Below are positions 16,394 to 25,165 of a stretch of 64,000 nt of DNA, piece by piece. Source of the DNA: Thermococcus bergensis. Its GTDB lineage: Archaea > Methanobacteriota_B > Thermococci > Thermococcales > Thermococcaceae. The DNA is taken from positions 1-64,000 of the forward strand of contig NZ_JABFNK010000004.1 of the NCBI RefSeq assembly GCF_020386975.1. The letters are read 5' to 3'. The notes under the pieces are model-generated. The model was not told the origin of the DNA and searched no databases. It worked only from the letters and a program-made list of their open reading frames with translations. Position 1 is the stretch's first letter, and the number at the start of each line of letters is the position of its first letter. A program made the position numbers and the translations under genes.

Positions 16394-17491
16394 ATGATCC
16401 CAATTGCTAAACCTTTGATTGGAGAAGAAGAAATAAATGCCGTTGTTGAGGTTTTGAAAAGCGGAATGCTTGCCCACGGAAAAGAAGTTGAAGCTTTTGA
16501 GAAGGAGTTCGCCCAATACTTGGGGGCAAAACACGCTGTTGCAGTTACCAATGGCACTGCGGCTTTGGATGTAGCATTAAAAGCCCTAAAAATCGGCCCT
16601 GGAGATGAGGTTATCACAACACCCTTCACATTTATAGCCTCGGCAAACGCGATTCTATTCCAAGGAGCAAAGCCCGTTTTTGCCGATATAGACCCAAAAA
16701 CATTCAATCTTGACCCAAACGATGTTCTTGAAAAGATTAATGACAAAACAAAAGCCATAGTTGTTGTCCATCTTTATGGCCAGCCTGCGGATATGAAGGC
16801 CTTTAGGGAAATAGCAGAAGACTACAAACTTTATCTCATCGAAGATTGTGCCCAAGCCCACGGTGCTGAGTTTGAGAGCCAAAAGGTTGGAACCTTTGGC
16901 GATATAGCAGCGTTCAGCTTCTATCCTACAAAGAACATGACAACTGGCGAAGGGGGCATGGTTGTTACAAACAATGATGAGCTAGCAAAGAGGGCCGATC
17001 TAATAAGAAACCACGGCCAGGCGGAGAAGTATTTGCATGTGGAACTCGGCTACAATCTAAGGATGACCAACATAGCCGCGGCAATTGGAAGGGTTCAACT
17101 CAAAAAGCTTGATGAGTGGAATGAGAAGAGGATTGAAAATGCAAGTCTTTTGAGCGAAGGGATAAGTAAAATCGAGGGATTAACTCCTCCATACGTTGAT
17201 CCTCGCGTAAAACACGTCTTCCACCAGTACGTGATTAGAGTTGAAGAAGAGTTTCCGCTAAATAGAGATGAACTCATGACAAAATTGAGAGAAAAAGGCA
17301 TCGGAACTGCGGTGCATTATCCAATTCCCGTTCATCAACAGCCCCTTTACCAGAAACTTGGCTATCCGAAGGATATTTGTCCAAATGCCATTGAGGCCTC
17401 TAAGAGAGTGCTGAGTTTACCAGTGCACCCGGCCGTTGGCAAAGAGGACATAGATTATATAATAAGCGCACTCAAAGAGCTTTCTTCTTGA
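16394..17491 (+). CDS. DegT/DnrJ/EryC1 sugar aminotransferase (WbpE-like)
   Basis: 365 residues, fold-type I PLP enzyme. Schiff-base Lys180 lies in FSFYPTKNMTTGEGG, cofactor phosphate contacts in TNGTAALD (52-59) and the PLP-nitrogen aspartate in IEDCAQAHGA (around 151). Such enzymes aminate a keto sugar nucleotide using glutamate. Flanked by an N-acetyltransferase and a Gfo/Idh/MocA dehydrogenase, the best fit is the WbpE step making a 3-amino sugar from the 3-keto product. The ATG lies 10 bp after the upstream stop with GAGGTGC before it. Confidence 0.9.
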   Translation: MIPIAKPLIGEEEINAVVEVLKSGMLAHGKEVEAFEKEFAQYLGAKHAVAVTNGTAALDVALKALKIGPGDEVITTPFTFIASANAILFQGAKPVFADIDPKTFNLDPNDVLEKINDKTKAIVVVHLYGQPADMKAFREIAEDYKLYLIEDCAQAHGAEFESQKVGTFGDIAAFSFYPTKNMTTGEGGMVVTNNDELAKRADLIRNHGQAEKYLHVELGYNLRMTNIAAAIGRVQLKKLDEWNEKRIENASLLSEGISKIEGLTPPYVDPRVKHVFHQYVIRVEEEFPLNRDELMTKLREKGIGTAVHYPIPVHQQPLYQKLGYPKDICPNAIEASKRVLSLPVHPAVGKEDIDYIISALKELSS

Positions 17492-17514
17492 ATAGTTTAT
17501 GGAAGGTGCTCAAG

Positions 17515-18465
17515 ATGCTTCGAGTTGGTGTGGTTGGCGTTGGGAACATGGGCTTTCATCATGCGAGGATTTATTCAGAATTAGCGAAAGAGGGGAAGGT
17601 TGAACTCGTCGGTGTTGCAGATGCTAATTTTGAGCGAGCAAAAGAAATCGCTTCCAAATTTAATACAAAGGCTTTTAGCGATTACAAGGGGCTTATAGGG
17701 AGAGTTGATGCCGTTAGCATTGCAGTTCCAACTTCTCTCCACAGGCAAGTTGCTTTGGACTTTATTGAAAACGGTGTCAGTGTTTTAGTGGAGAAGCCCA
17801 TTGCGGAGAGCATTGAGAGTGCTCAAGAGATAATAAGGGCGGCAAGGAAGAATAATGTCACCCTAATGGTTGGGCACGTGGAGAGGTTTAACCCGGCTGT
17901 TCTGAAGTTGAAAGAGGTTTTGGATGAGAATTTAATTGGACAAATCGTTACTCTCACTGCCAAGCGCGTTGGGCCTTTGCCTCCACAAATCAAAGATGTT
18001 GGGGTGATAATAGATTTGGCCGTTCACGATATTGATGTCATGAGCTTTTTACTTGGTAGAAGTGTGAGGAAAGTTTACGCTAAGGCTGGAAGTGTAAAGA
18101 ACTCTTTGGGGCTTGATGATTATGGAATACTAATGCTTGATTTCGAAATTGTCACTGGAATAGTGGAGACTAATAGACTTACTCCCCATAAGGTTAGAAC
18201 CCTCACCGTAGTTGGGACTGAGGGCATAGCAGAATTGGATTACATAACCCAAAAGCTCGTATTATACGATCATGAATGGGTTAGAGAGGCGAAAGTGCAG
18301 TTTAAAGAGCCCCTAAGAAATGAACTTGAACATTTTGTTGAGTGTGTTAAAAAGAAAAAGAAACCATTGGTAAGTGGGGAAGAAGGACTCCATGCTCTGA
18401 TGGTTGCTATAAAAGCTTTAGAGAGTGCTAATAAGAATGAACCAGTAGAATTGACAGGGATATAA
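17515..18465 (+). CDS. Gfo/Idh/MocA-family sugar-nucleotide 3-dehydrogenase (WbpB-like)
   Basis: 316 residues. N-terminal Rossmann motif VGVVGVGNMGFHHARI, the EKP motif of the family (VLVEKPIAES) and a conserved catalytic His/Asp segment DLAVHDIDVMSFLLG (about residues 163-177). It probably oxidises the 3-OH of a UDP-N-acetyl-glucosaminuronic acid before transamination. The ATG at 17515 with AAGGTGCTCAAG upstream is preferred over a TTG at 17488. Third gene of the WbpD-E-B-like unit. Confidence 0.88.
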   Translation: MLRVGVVGVGNMGFHHARIYSELAKEGKVELVGVADANFERAKEIASKFNTKAFSDYKGLIGRVDAVSIAVPTSLHRQVALDFIENGVSVLVEKPIAESIESAQEIIRAARKNNVTLMVGHVERFNPAVLKLKEVLDENLIGQIVTLTAKRVGPLPPQIKDVGVIIDLAVHDIDVMSFLLGRSVRKVYAKAGSVKNSLGLDDYGILMLDFEIVTGIVETNRLTPHKVRTLTVVGTEGIAELDYITQKLVLYDHEWVREAKVQFKEPLRNELEHFVECVKKKKKPLVSGEEGLHALMVAIKALESANKNEPVELTGI

Positions 18466-18499
18466 CGGGACTGGAAGACTGTGACTGTTGCTCAGCAAT

Positions 18500-18905
18500 A
18501 AAGCGAAAAAAGGTACGGATTATATAATAAAAGCTGTTAACGAGTTAAAAAATGAAGGCTATAGAGTTAATTGATATTAATAGAAAATATGCCACATAAA
18601 AAAGTAATGAATACTATAAAAATTCAGACATTGTTATTGATCAGTTATTAATCGGTTGGTATGGGATGGTTAGCATTGAAGGTATGGCGCTTGGTAAGCC
18701 AGTGTGTATATATTCGTGATGACTTGGAATCATATATGCCATTTAATCCAATAATTAATACTTCACCTGAAAATATTACTGAAAATCTAAGGATACTGAT
18801 AGAAGATGAAAGATTACGAAGGGAGTTAGTAAAAAAGGAAGGAAATATGTTGAACAAATACATGATGCAGATAAGGTTAGTAGAAGAGTTATAAACTTTT
18901 ACTAT
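18500..18905 (+). pseudogene. Decayed C-terminal part of a GT-B glycosyltransferase
   Basis: Reading across frames gives GTDYIIKAVNELKNEGYRV, PHKKVMN, NSDIVIDQLLIGWYGMVSIE, GMALGKPV, IRDDLESYMPFNPIINTS and KYVEQIHDADKVSRRVINF, the classic C-terminal donor-binding half. There are stops near 18573 and at least two frameshifts (near 18710 and 18838). No N-terminal half is present. It follows the dehydrogenase gene directly. Confidence 0.75.
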
Positions 18906-18920
18906 TAGGTGAAACATTCT

Positions 18921-18980
18921 TTTAAATGGTCTATCTACGTCATGAGTTAGACACAACGCAAATTTGTAATCTCTCATCAT
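18921..18980 (-). pseudogene. 5' stub of a polysaccharide-deacetylase-like gene
   Basis: [20 protein letters not shown] matches the conserved start (F-x-LTHDVD) of polysaccharide deacetylases seen in archaeal glycan loci. It is cut at about 18921 where the opposite-strand glycosyltransferase remnant ends. Its ATG overlaps the wecB stop, as in an operon. Confidence 0.55.
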
Positions 18981-19359
18981 TTAAGCACCTCCACAATTTT
19001 TTCCGAAGCTCTCCCATCGCCAAACTTGTAGGTGTAAGTTTCTCCCGATGGTTCAAATTCTCTAACAGCTCTAAGTATTTTCTCTTTATCTGCCCCAACA
19101 AGGGTTTTTCTTTAATTAAAACTTCCTCGATTCTCTTAAGCATCTCTCCAGTCTGATAACCATGGCTTCCAGAACCAACCCCAAGGTTGTAATCTGGCTC
19201 TGGGATATTCAATTGTTCAAAAAATATTCTATTCATCTCATAATCATAATGCTGGCCAGTATGGATTACAACTTCTTCAAAATACTTTCTTAATTCTCTC
19301 GAAACCGGAGCCATTTTAATGAATTGTGGGCGAGCACCTACAATAGTAGCGATTTTCAT
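18977..19359 (-). pseudogene. wecB: UDP-N-acetylglucosamine 2-epimerase, internal deletion
   Basis: N-terminal 88 residues are perfect ([55 protein letters not shown]). Immediately after KEKP the sequence jumps, out of frame, to the family's C-terminal end ([16 protein letters not shown], then [14 protein letters not shown] and a stop at 18977). Roughly 230 middle residues with the catalytic Glu/His are missing. It would have made UDP-ManNAc or the 2-epimer of the diacetamido uronate, beside a WecC-type gene. It cannot be functional. Confidence 0.85.
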
Positions 19360-19505
19360 AATAATTCCCTCAGATTTTCATAAATCTTTAAAAACTCCCC
19401 TTCTTGCGATTTCCACAGAAAATTTTTTGCTAAAAGAACTAGGATTACTTTTGAAGATTTTTCGCTATTTTTGGAGAGATCTAAAGGCAATGTCACACCA
19501 GTCAC
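19356..19505 (-). pseudogene. C-terminal tail of an unidentified gene upstream of wecB
   Basis: A 49-codon frame (VTGVTLPLDLSKNSEKSSK onward to KIYENLREL) ends TTATGA, overlapping the wecB ATG as in a coupled operon. There is no initiation context at its 5' end, so it is probably the stump of a larger gene removed by recombination. The family is not recognised. Confidence 0.4.
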
Positions 19506-19557
19506 CTCTTATTCTTAGTAACATTGATTCTGTAAAAGTTAATTTCCATTTGCCTCT

Positions 19558-20736
19558 TTAAACTCGATTTATTTTCAGTTCAAACGCATCAAAAATAACA
19601 TCAGCTTCCTCGGGATCGATCCATTTCAGCCCCAACTTTTCTATTTCTTCTTTACTGAACATTTCATCGTAAACAAAGACATTCAAACCTTTTTCCATCA
19701 AAAGCTTCGCCAGTGCAAGGTTTCTACTGTGATACAACTCCTTGACTCCTTTTCTGAATGTTATCCCTTTAATACAGATCTTTACCTCGCTCAAAGGCTT
19801 CTTGACTTTCATACATTCGAGGATTATCTTCTCGGCCCAATAATTTATCATTTCATCGTTGAGATGTCTCGCAGTTCTAAGAATCTCAGCATAGCTAAAC
19901 TTTCCTCTTTTTTCCATCTCTTTTATCAAAAACCATGGATATACTGGAATGCAATGTCCACCAACACCCGTAGATGGCAAATGAATGTGGCAGTATTCGT
20001 GGTTAGCGTACGTTCTTGCTTCATAAAAGTCAACACCCAGCTCGTTCGCAATCTTGAAAAGCTCATTTGCAAGAGCAATGTTTACATCCCTGTAGCAACC
20101 TTCAATAATCTTTATGAATTCCGCAAGCTTAGCACTTGAAACCAGATGCAAGTTTGGTATGAACTTTGAGTAAAGCTCGTAAGCTTTCTTTCCACTTTCC
20201 TCATCAACGCCACCGATCACCTTTGGGAACTCCCTAAGCCTTGAAATTGCATAACCGGTCATAACTCTTTCTGGAGAATAGGCAAGATAAAAGTCCCCGA
20301 GCTTTAGGCCACTTTCCTCCTCAAGCCATCTTCTTACAAGGTTCTCTGTGGTTCCTGGGGGCACTGTTGTCTCCAAAACAACAAGATCTCCTTTTTTTAG
20401 AATTTGGCCAATTTTTCTAAAAGCTGATTCAAGAATTCTAAAATCTGGATTTTTATTTTCATCGATGTAAAGGGGGATAATCACTATATAGGCTGAGCAA
20501 TCCTTTGCATCGTTATAATCCGTTGTAGCCTTGATTCTTTTTCCACCGTATTTTTTTATTAACTCATCGAGTTGTGGCTCCTCTGGAATTGGATTTATGC
20601 CGTTATTGATCATCTCACATTTTCTCTCATCAGTATCTACTCCAATCACTTCAAATCCAGAGTCAGCTACTACAGCAGCCAATGGCAAGCCAGCTTTACC
20701 CAACCCAACTACGGCTATTTTTATTTCTTCCGTCAT
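19558..20736 (-). CDS. UDP-sugar 6-dehydrogenase, WecC/WbpA type (1)
   Basis: 392 residues. NAD-binding GLGKAGLPLAAVVADSGF (about residues 10-27), a TTVPPGTTE segment, and the central EFIKIIEGCYRDVNIALANE helix typical of UDP-GlcNAc/ManNAc dehydrogenases. In the usual catalytic loop the sequence is GVGGHCIPVYPWFL with the catalytic Cys (about residue 253). It converts the C6 alcohol to a carboxylate in two NAD-linked steps. The ATG at 20736 with GGTGAGTTTC is chosen over an upstream in-frame codon. A second WecC-type gene lies at 34818. Confidence 0.88.
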   Translation of the reverse strand: MTEEIKIAVVGLGKAGLPLAAVVADSGFEVIGVDTDERKCEMINNGINPIPEEPQLDELIKKYGGKRIKATTDYNDAKDCSAYIVIIPLYIDENKNPDFRILESAFRKIGQILKKGDLVVLETTVPPGTTENLVRRWLEEESGLKLGDFYLAYSPERVMTGYAISRLREFPKVIGGVDEESGKKAYELYSKFIPNLHLVSSAKLAEFIKIIEGCYRDVNIALANELFKIANELGVDFYEARTYANHEYCHIHLPSTGVGGHCIPVYPWFLIKEMEKRGKFSYAEILRTARHLNDEMINYWAEKIILECMKVKKPLSEVKICIKGITFRKGVKELYHSRNLALAKLLMEKGLNVFVYDEMFSKEEIEKLGLKWIDPEEADVIFDAFELKINRV

Positions 20737-20853
20737 GAAACTCACCAATATCAGTTTTATGTTCCTTATTGTGTCTGGGGATAGCACCTTGAGTTGTCAA
20801 CACAATTCATTAAAGATTTTAATTTATTAACATTTCCCTCAGTAATCCTTTCT

Positions 20854-21048
20854 TCACTTCCTTCTAAATATCCCCCTATCAACGGTCTTCTTGCCCACAG
20901 CGTAGGTGTACCTTATAACCGTTCCATTGACTTCTTTGGAAAGTTTAAACTCTTCCATCCCCCTCACATCATACCAATTTTCGAAGACCTTGGTTCCAGT
21001 AGCCATAGCCGCTGCAATCACCATTCCAAGGGTGAGATAAGGTACGAC
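20854..21048 (-). pseudogene. Stray 3' end of an aglB/STT3 gene fused to an unrelated membrane segment
   Basis: Encodes GTKVFENWYDVRGMEEF, then LSKEVNGTVIRYTYAVGKK and DRGIFRRK before a stop, nearly the same as the C-terminus of AglB at 39718-39860, including shared sequence beyond the stop. Upstream of GTKVF the frame continues into LTLGMVIAAAMAT, which is not AglB, so the fragment is chimeric. Same strand as aglB; about 19 kb away. Confidence 0.85.
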
Positions 21049-21053
21049 CTAGC

Positions 21054-21473
21054 ACGGTTGACAAAGCCACGCTCAGTGAATACCTTACAATCTTCCTGGG
21101 AACGGTGTTGGTTGTCAGCACTGTTCTGAGCCTCGTATTAAGGCCAGGGTGGGCTTATGTCTACCTTTTGAGCTTTATGGTTGGTTTAACTGTTCGGTTC
21201 ACCTCTATCGGTGCACGCGTTATCGTCAGCTTTACCCTTTTAAATCTCGCAAAGATTGATCCTAAGGAAGTTGCTGGTGGAACGATGGCCTACGACCTTG
21301 CTTTAACTGGGTTGAGTTTTGCCAATTACGCAGGGGTAGGAATCGTGGATTACAATCTTGCTGGGGCCTTAATCCTAGGAACTGTTCCAGGAGTTTATAT
21401 AGAAACACGCGCCAACTCAAGGATCAACAAGGATGTCCTGAAAAGTAATCAACATCATGATTCTGGTTATTGA
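21054..21473 (+). pseudogene. C-terminal half of a TauE/SafE-family permease
   Basis: The frame reads TVDKATLSEYLTIFLGTVL, FMVGLTVRFTSIGARVIVSF, KIDPKEVAGGTMAYDLALTG and AGALILGTVPGVYIETRANS, the second repeat of sulfite-exporter/TauE permeases. A stop (TGA) cuts the frame just upstream and the N-terminal half is absent. The remaining helices could not form a transporter. Confidence 0.65.
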
Positions 21474-21681
21474 GGGGGTTTAATACTTGTTAAGCGAATA
21501 TGTTAATAGTTTTGGCAATATGTAGTAAAGGGTAAAGGTATTTAAGAAAACAGAACACATAAAAAAGAAGAGACCAAAAAGTACAACTACCAGAACTAAG
21601 AATCTTTAGAATTGAAAAATTTAAGTTCCTTGGTGATGTGAACTTAATAATCACCAAATTGAATATAATCAAGTGAGTCCA

Positions 21682-21897
21682 ATGAGTGAGGCGAGTCAAA
21701 CACTGCAGAGGATCGTAAGGGGAGCAGGGATTGTTTTTGTGGGAATAGTTATTTCAATGTTCTTTGGCTTTTTGATTAGAGTTATAATTGCAAGGTATTT
21801 TTCTGTTGAAGAGTATGGAGTACTTAATTTTGTGTTAATCGTTCTGAGTATTACCTTAGTTTTGAATAACTCTAGGTTTTTTACAATTACATTCTGA
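21682..21897 (+). pseudogene. 5' fragment of a Wzx-type flippase
   Basis: MSEASQTLQRIVRGAGIVFV, followed by GFLIRVIIARYFSVEEYGVL, is the start of a polysaccharide flippase. The frame stops after 71 residues (NNSRFFTITF). A complete flippase would be 400-500 residues. A short open frame (FLGDVNLIITKLNIIK) ends eight bases before this ATG. Confidence 0.7.
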
Positions 21898-21951
21898 GTA
21901 CTGGAAAAAGAGTTTCTAGATTTGGGAATAATTGGGAAAGCATTTGGTGAA

Positions 21952-21964
21952 AGTTTTTAAATAC
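21952..21964 (+). promoter_or_regulatory. TATA region of the second flippase
   Basis: GTTTTTAAATACC, about 40 bases before ATG 21999, followed by a GGGAGGTCAG ribosome site. Confidence 0.5.
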
Positions 21965-22440
21965 CATTCCTAAGTGAAGTTTAAGGGAGGTCAGAAAAAT
22001 GCTTGAGCTTCTAAAACAGGAGTTCAGAAACTTCAAAAGCCCACTTTACAAGAACTCCATATACATCTCTCTGGCATCTTTAACTAGTGCTGTTGCAGGT
22101 TTTCTCTTCTGGGCCATCGCTGCAAGGCTTTATCCTGCAGAAGATGTGGGAGTTGCGAGCGCCATCGTTTCGGCTCTTAACCTAACGTTCCAACTCTCAA
22201 TGTTAGGCATGAACTTTGCGATAATAAGATTTTACCCCGAATATAAGGAGAAAGCAGTAAGTAGTGCCCTCCTAGTAACGGGCGTAGCAAGTGTAGTCCT
22301 CTCGATCGCCTATGGATTACTTTTTCTTCTGAAAGCCTCGCCCTTTAGGGCGGGGATGCAGTAAACTACCCAACAGCCCTCAAACAGGAAAGCGAAAAGC
22401 ATTTAAGCAATAATGCAGACCATACATTAAGGGGTTCACA

Positions 22441-22875
22441 ATGAAACCCGAATCACCAAGAATCAAAAGAACAAGACACGCAAAACACTTCATAACCTAC
22501 CATTTCGTCTGGATACCAAAATACCGGAGAGACATTCTCACCGGAAAAGTCGTCGAGAGACTCAAAGAAATGTTCAAAGAATACTCGGAAGAAATCGGGT
22601 GCGAGGTTATTGCCCTCGAAGTAATGCCCGACCACGTTCACGTCTTCCTTCAGGCAAAGCCCAACCTCTCGCCAGCCCAAATAGTGAACCACTTGAAAGG
22701 CAAAACCGCCAGAAAACTCCTCCAAGAGTTTCCAGAACTGAGGAGCAAGACGACACACGGTAGGTTATGGTCTCGCTCCTATTTCGTCGCCTCAGTCGGC
22801 TACATAACGGACGAGATTGTGAAGCACTACGTTGAAACCCAATGGGAGCGTGAGTTGAAACGAAGAGGAGCGTAA
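22441..22875 (+). CDS. tnpA: Y1 HUH transposase TnpA (IS200/IS605)
   Basis: 144 residues. The HUH motif is in EVMPDHVHVFLQA (around residues 60-72) and the catalytic Tyr is probably in the helix following SRSYFVASVGYITDE (about residues 110-125). The N-terminal HAKHFITYHFVWIPKYRRDI is typical. It cuts and rejoins single-stranded DNA at the hairpin ends. The ATG lies about 105 bp from the left end. Confidence 0.9.
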   Translation: MKPESPRIKRTRHAKHFITYHFVWIPKYRRDILTGKVVERLKEMFKEYSEEIGCEVIALEVMPDHVHVFLQAKPNLSPAQIVNHLKGKTARKLLQEFPELRSKTTHGRLWSRSYFVASVGYITDEIVKHYVETQWERELKRRGA

Positions 22876-24170
22876 CGCTCAAACTCCAGCCCTCAAAAGA
22901 AACCGAGAGAATTCTCTTCGAGTTAGCTGACATTGGGGCTAAAGTTTGGAACCAGATAAACTACCTTCGCAGGCAGGAATTCTTCGAGGGTAAACCAGTG
23001 GACTTCAACAGGACGGAGAAAATCGTCTATGAAGAATTCAAAAAGGAAATCGGCTCCGCAACAGTCCAGCAAATTTGCAGGAAGAATGCTGAAAGCTGGA
23101 GGAGCTTCTTCTCACTCTTAAGGAATAAGCGGAACGGAGAACTGCCCGAGTGGTTGAAGCCGAAGCCACCGAACTACTTGAAAGACGATGGGAAAAGAAA
23201 ACCTTTAATCGTACTCAGGAACGACCAATACAAGATTGAGGGCAACAGGTTAATTCTCAAAGGCCTCGGCAAGTTCAAACGCCTCGAAGTCCAGTTTAAG
23301 GGGAAAATACACCTCAAAGGCAAACAAGGAAGGCTGGAAATAACCTACGATACCGTTAAGCGGAAATGGTATGCCCACATCAGCATTACCGTCGAGGAGA
23401 AACTAATTGGAGGCGAGTGGATTGAAGTTCCAAGGAAACCATTGGGCGACCTTTCAGCGGGAATTGATTTGGGAGTGAACAATCTAATGGCGGTCTACGT
23501 TGAGAACGGTGAAAGCTTCCTCGTGAACGGCAGGCCATTAAAATCAATAGCCTTTTACTGGCGGAAGAGGATTGCGGATTATCAGTCAAAACTTAACAGG
23601 TCGGGAGCGAAGAGAAGTAGAAAACTCAAAAGAATGCACGGGAAGGCTAAACTTCAAGCAAAGCATTACATCAACACGGCAGTAAGACAGACCGTTGAAA
23701 AGCTCTACCACCTCGGAGTTTCGAGGATTGTTGTAGGTTACCCGAAGGGGATTGCCAGAAACTCTGAGAAAGGCAAGAGGCAGAACTTCCTCCTCTCCCA
23801 CGTCTGGCGGTTCAATACTGTGATTCAAAGGCTCAAGGAAGTGGCTGAGGAATATGGCATCGTTGTTCAGGTTGTTAATGAGGCTTTCACCTCAAAAACC
23901 TGCCCCGTTTGCGGGAAGCCCCACGAGGGGGCCCGCTTTGTTCGTGGTTTGTTTAAGTGTCCCGCGACGGGGCTTGACTTTAACGCGGATTTGATTGGTG
24001 CTTTCAACATTTTAAAGAAGGCTGTGGAAAAGATAACCCCGAATCTGGGCGGCCTTTATGCTCAGAGGAGGGGTAACGGGGGGAAGACCCTCCCCGAGGG
24101 GTCGAAGACCCGCTTTAACTTGGGTCTAAATGAAACCCCTCAAACCTCCCTGCCAATGGCGAGGGGTTAA
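22861..24170 (+). CDS. tnpB: TnpB-like RNA-guided nuclease, divergent (IS605)
   Basis: The frame opens within the end of tnpA (RSVTLKLQPSKETERILFEL is TnpB N-terminal sequence) but has no ATG, GTG or TTG before GTG 22998, so its natural start is unclear. Domain order: wHTH/REC-like N-terminus; RuvC-I SAGIDLGVNNLMAVY (Asp); RuvC-II region RIVVGYPKGIARNS, where the usual Glu is replaced by Gly; a zinc-finger region CPVCG...FKCPATG, in which the fourth Cys is Thr; RuvC-III DFNADLIGAFNI (Asp). TnpB normally uses a guide RNA from the element's 3' end. Loss of the canonical Glu makes cleavage activity uncertain. Confidence 0.8.
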
Positions 24171-24181
24171 CTCGTTGGAAC

Positions 24182-24201
24182 CCTCGCCCTTCAGGGCGGG
24201 G
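24182..24201 (+). repeat. Right-end hairpin of the IS605 element
   Basis: CCTCGCCCTTCAGGGCGGGG folds as CGCCCT-TC-AGGGCG. It differs in one base from the left-end copy at 22336-22355. It lies downstream of tnpB, where the guide RNA (omega RNA) 3' scaffold would end. Confidence 0.75.
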
Positions 24202-25097
24202 AGGAGGTCAGTTATGCTTAATTCGGAGTCATTTAAGGAGTTTGGGTGGGATTTTCTGGGACTTTTTGTGCTGTTTTCAGTTATCGGAACGTTTTATAAC
24301 GTCTTATCCACATATGCAATAGCCCGGAGGCAAGCCGAGCATGCTTTTTTGCAGAACCTTCTATTCGCAGGGAGGTTTGTATTTCTGGTGTTTTTAACCT
24401 CGCTGGGAGTACTTGGCATAATCTCATCCTTTGGGTTAGGGCTTATTCTCGCCGTGGGATACGCCGTTGTTATGGTGGGTATCCCGACGATAAAGATAGA
24501 TAGGGAGTTCATCAGGGAGGCCTTTAACTTTTCAGTGGGCAATTACTTGGCCAACATAGCGAATATCGCTCCCAACTACCTCATGCCGACACTGGTCTTG
24601 AACATGTTGGGAAAAGAGGAAGCGGCTTACTTTTACATGGCGTTTTCAATAGGAAACCTCATCTTGTTTGTGCCAAACGCGATAAACACTTCCTTCTTCG
24701 TTGAGGGAAGCCATGGGCTTAAAAACATGAGAAGGACTCTAAAGAAGGCAATAACTTTCAGTTATGCATACTTGATTGCTGCTATCATTGGAGTGTGGAG
24801 TTTTGGAGGTTATGTTTTAAGGTTCTTTGGTGAGGGATACGTTGGAGGGCTGCCTTTGTTGAGGCTTATGGCTTTCGGGGGGTTCCTTGTTGTGCTCGTG
24901 AACTTTGCCCTAACGGTGCTGAACATCCAAAAGAAGGTGAAGGATATAGTGGCAATAAATACGCTAAAAGCCGTGTTATTCTTGGGGCTGAGTTATTTAC
25001 TGGTGCCGAAGATGGGAATTATGGGAGTAGGCTTGGGCTGGATTGGAGCTTATTTAGGGGTTATCGGAGCTTTAGGAGTGATTATTAGAAAAGAAGT

Positions 25098-25165
25098 TTA
25101 AAAGTTTCCCTGCAGTCTTTTCCCATGAGAACCTCTTGTTAACCGCTTTCTTTATCCTCAACGTT
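25098..25165 (-). pseudogene. C-terminal stump of a glycosyltransferase
   Basis: The minus strand reads RIKKAVNKRFSWEKTAGKLL, the usual last helix of GT4 enzymes (FSWEK-A), ending inside the flippase 3' end. The rest of the 228-bp gap before 25330 shows no other gene. Confidence 0.5.

Larger units (their letters stand above)
22332..24219 (+). mobile_element. IS200/IS605-type element, tnpA + tnpB
   Basis: About 1888 bp (ends uncertain by 1-2 A residues). Both ends carry the same hairpin, CCTCGCCCTT(T/C)AGGGCGGGG, at 22336-22355 and 24182-24201, the subterminal structures recognised by Y1 transposases. There are no inverted repeats or target duplication. Frame restoration of the flippase confirms the length. 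Confidence 0.9.
21999..25101 (+). pseudogene. Wzx-type flippase split by an IS200/IS605 element
   Basis: 5' part MLELLKQEFRNFKSPLYKNS to YGLLFLL; 3' part NSESFKEFGWDFLGLFVLFS to the stop at 25101. Removing 1888 bp of IS restores one 404-residue frame with 12 or more helices. The element leaves no target duplication, as expected for IS200/IS605. The 3' part also has its own ATG at 24214, preceded by GGAGGAGGTCAG that belongs to the IS end, so the two halves might be made separately. Confidence 0.88.

Noticed and set aside
18940-19359. A 139-aa WecB-like protein as a new short family
   Set aside because: The C-terminal part is the true WecB end read out of frame after an internal deletion.
20854-21048. 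A real small fusion protein of a membrane helix and the AglB tail
   Set aside because: No start codon with ribosome site, and the tail is a clear duplicate of the aglB 3' end; treated as a recombination scar.
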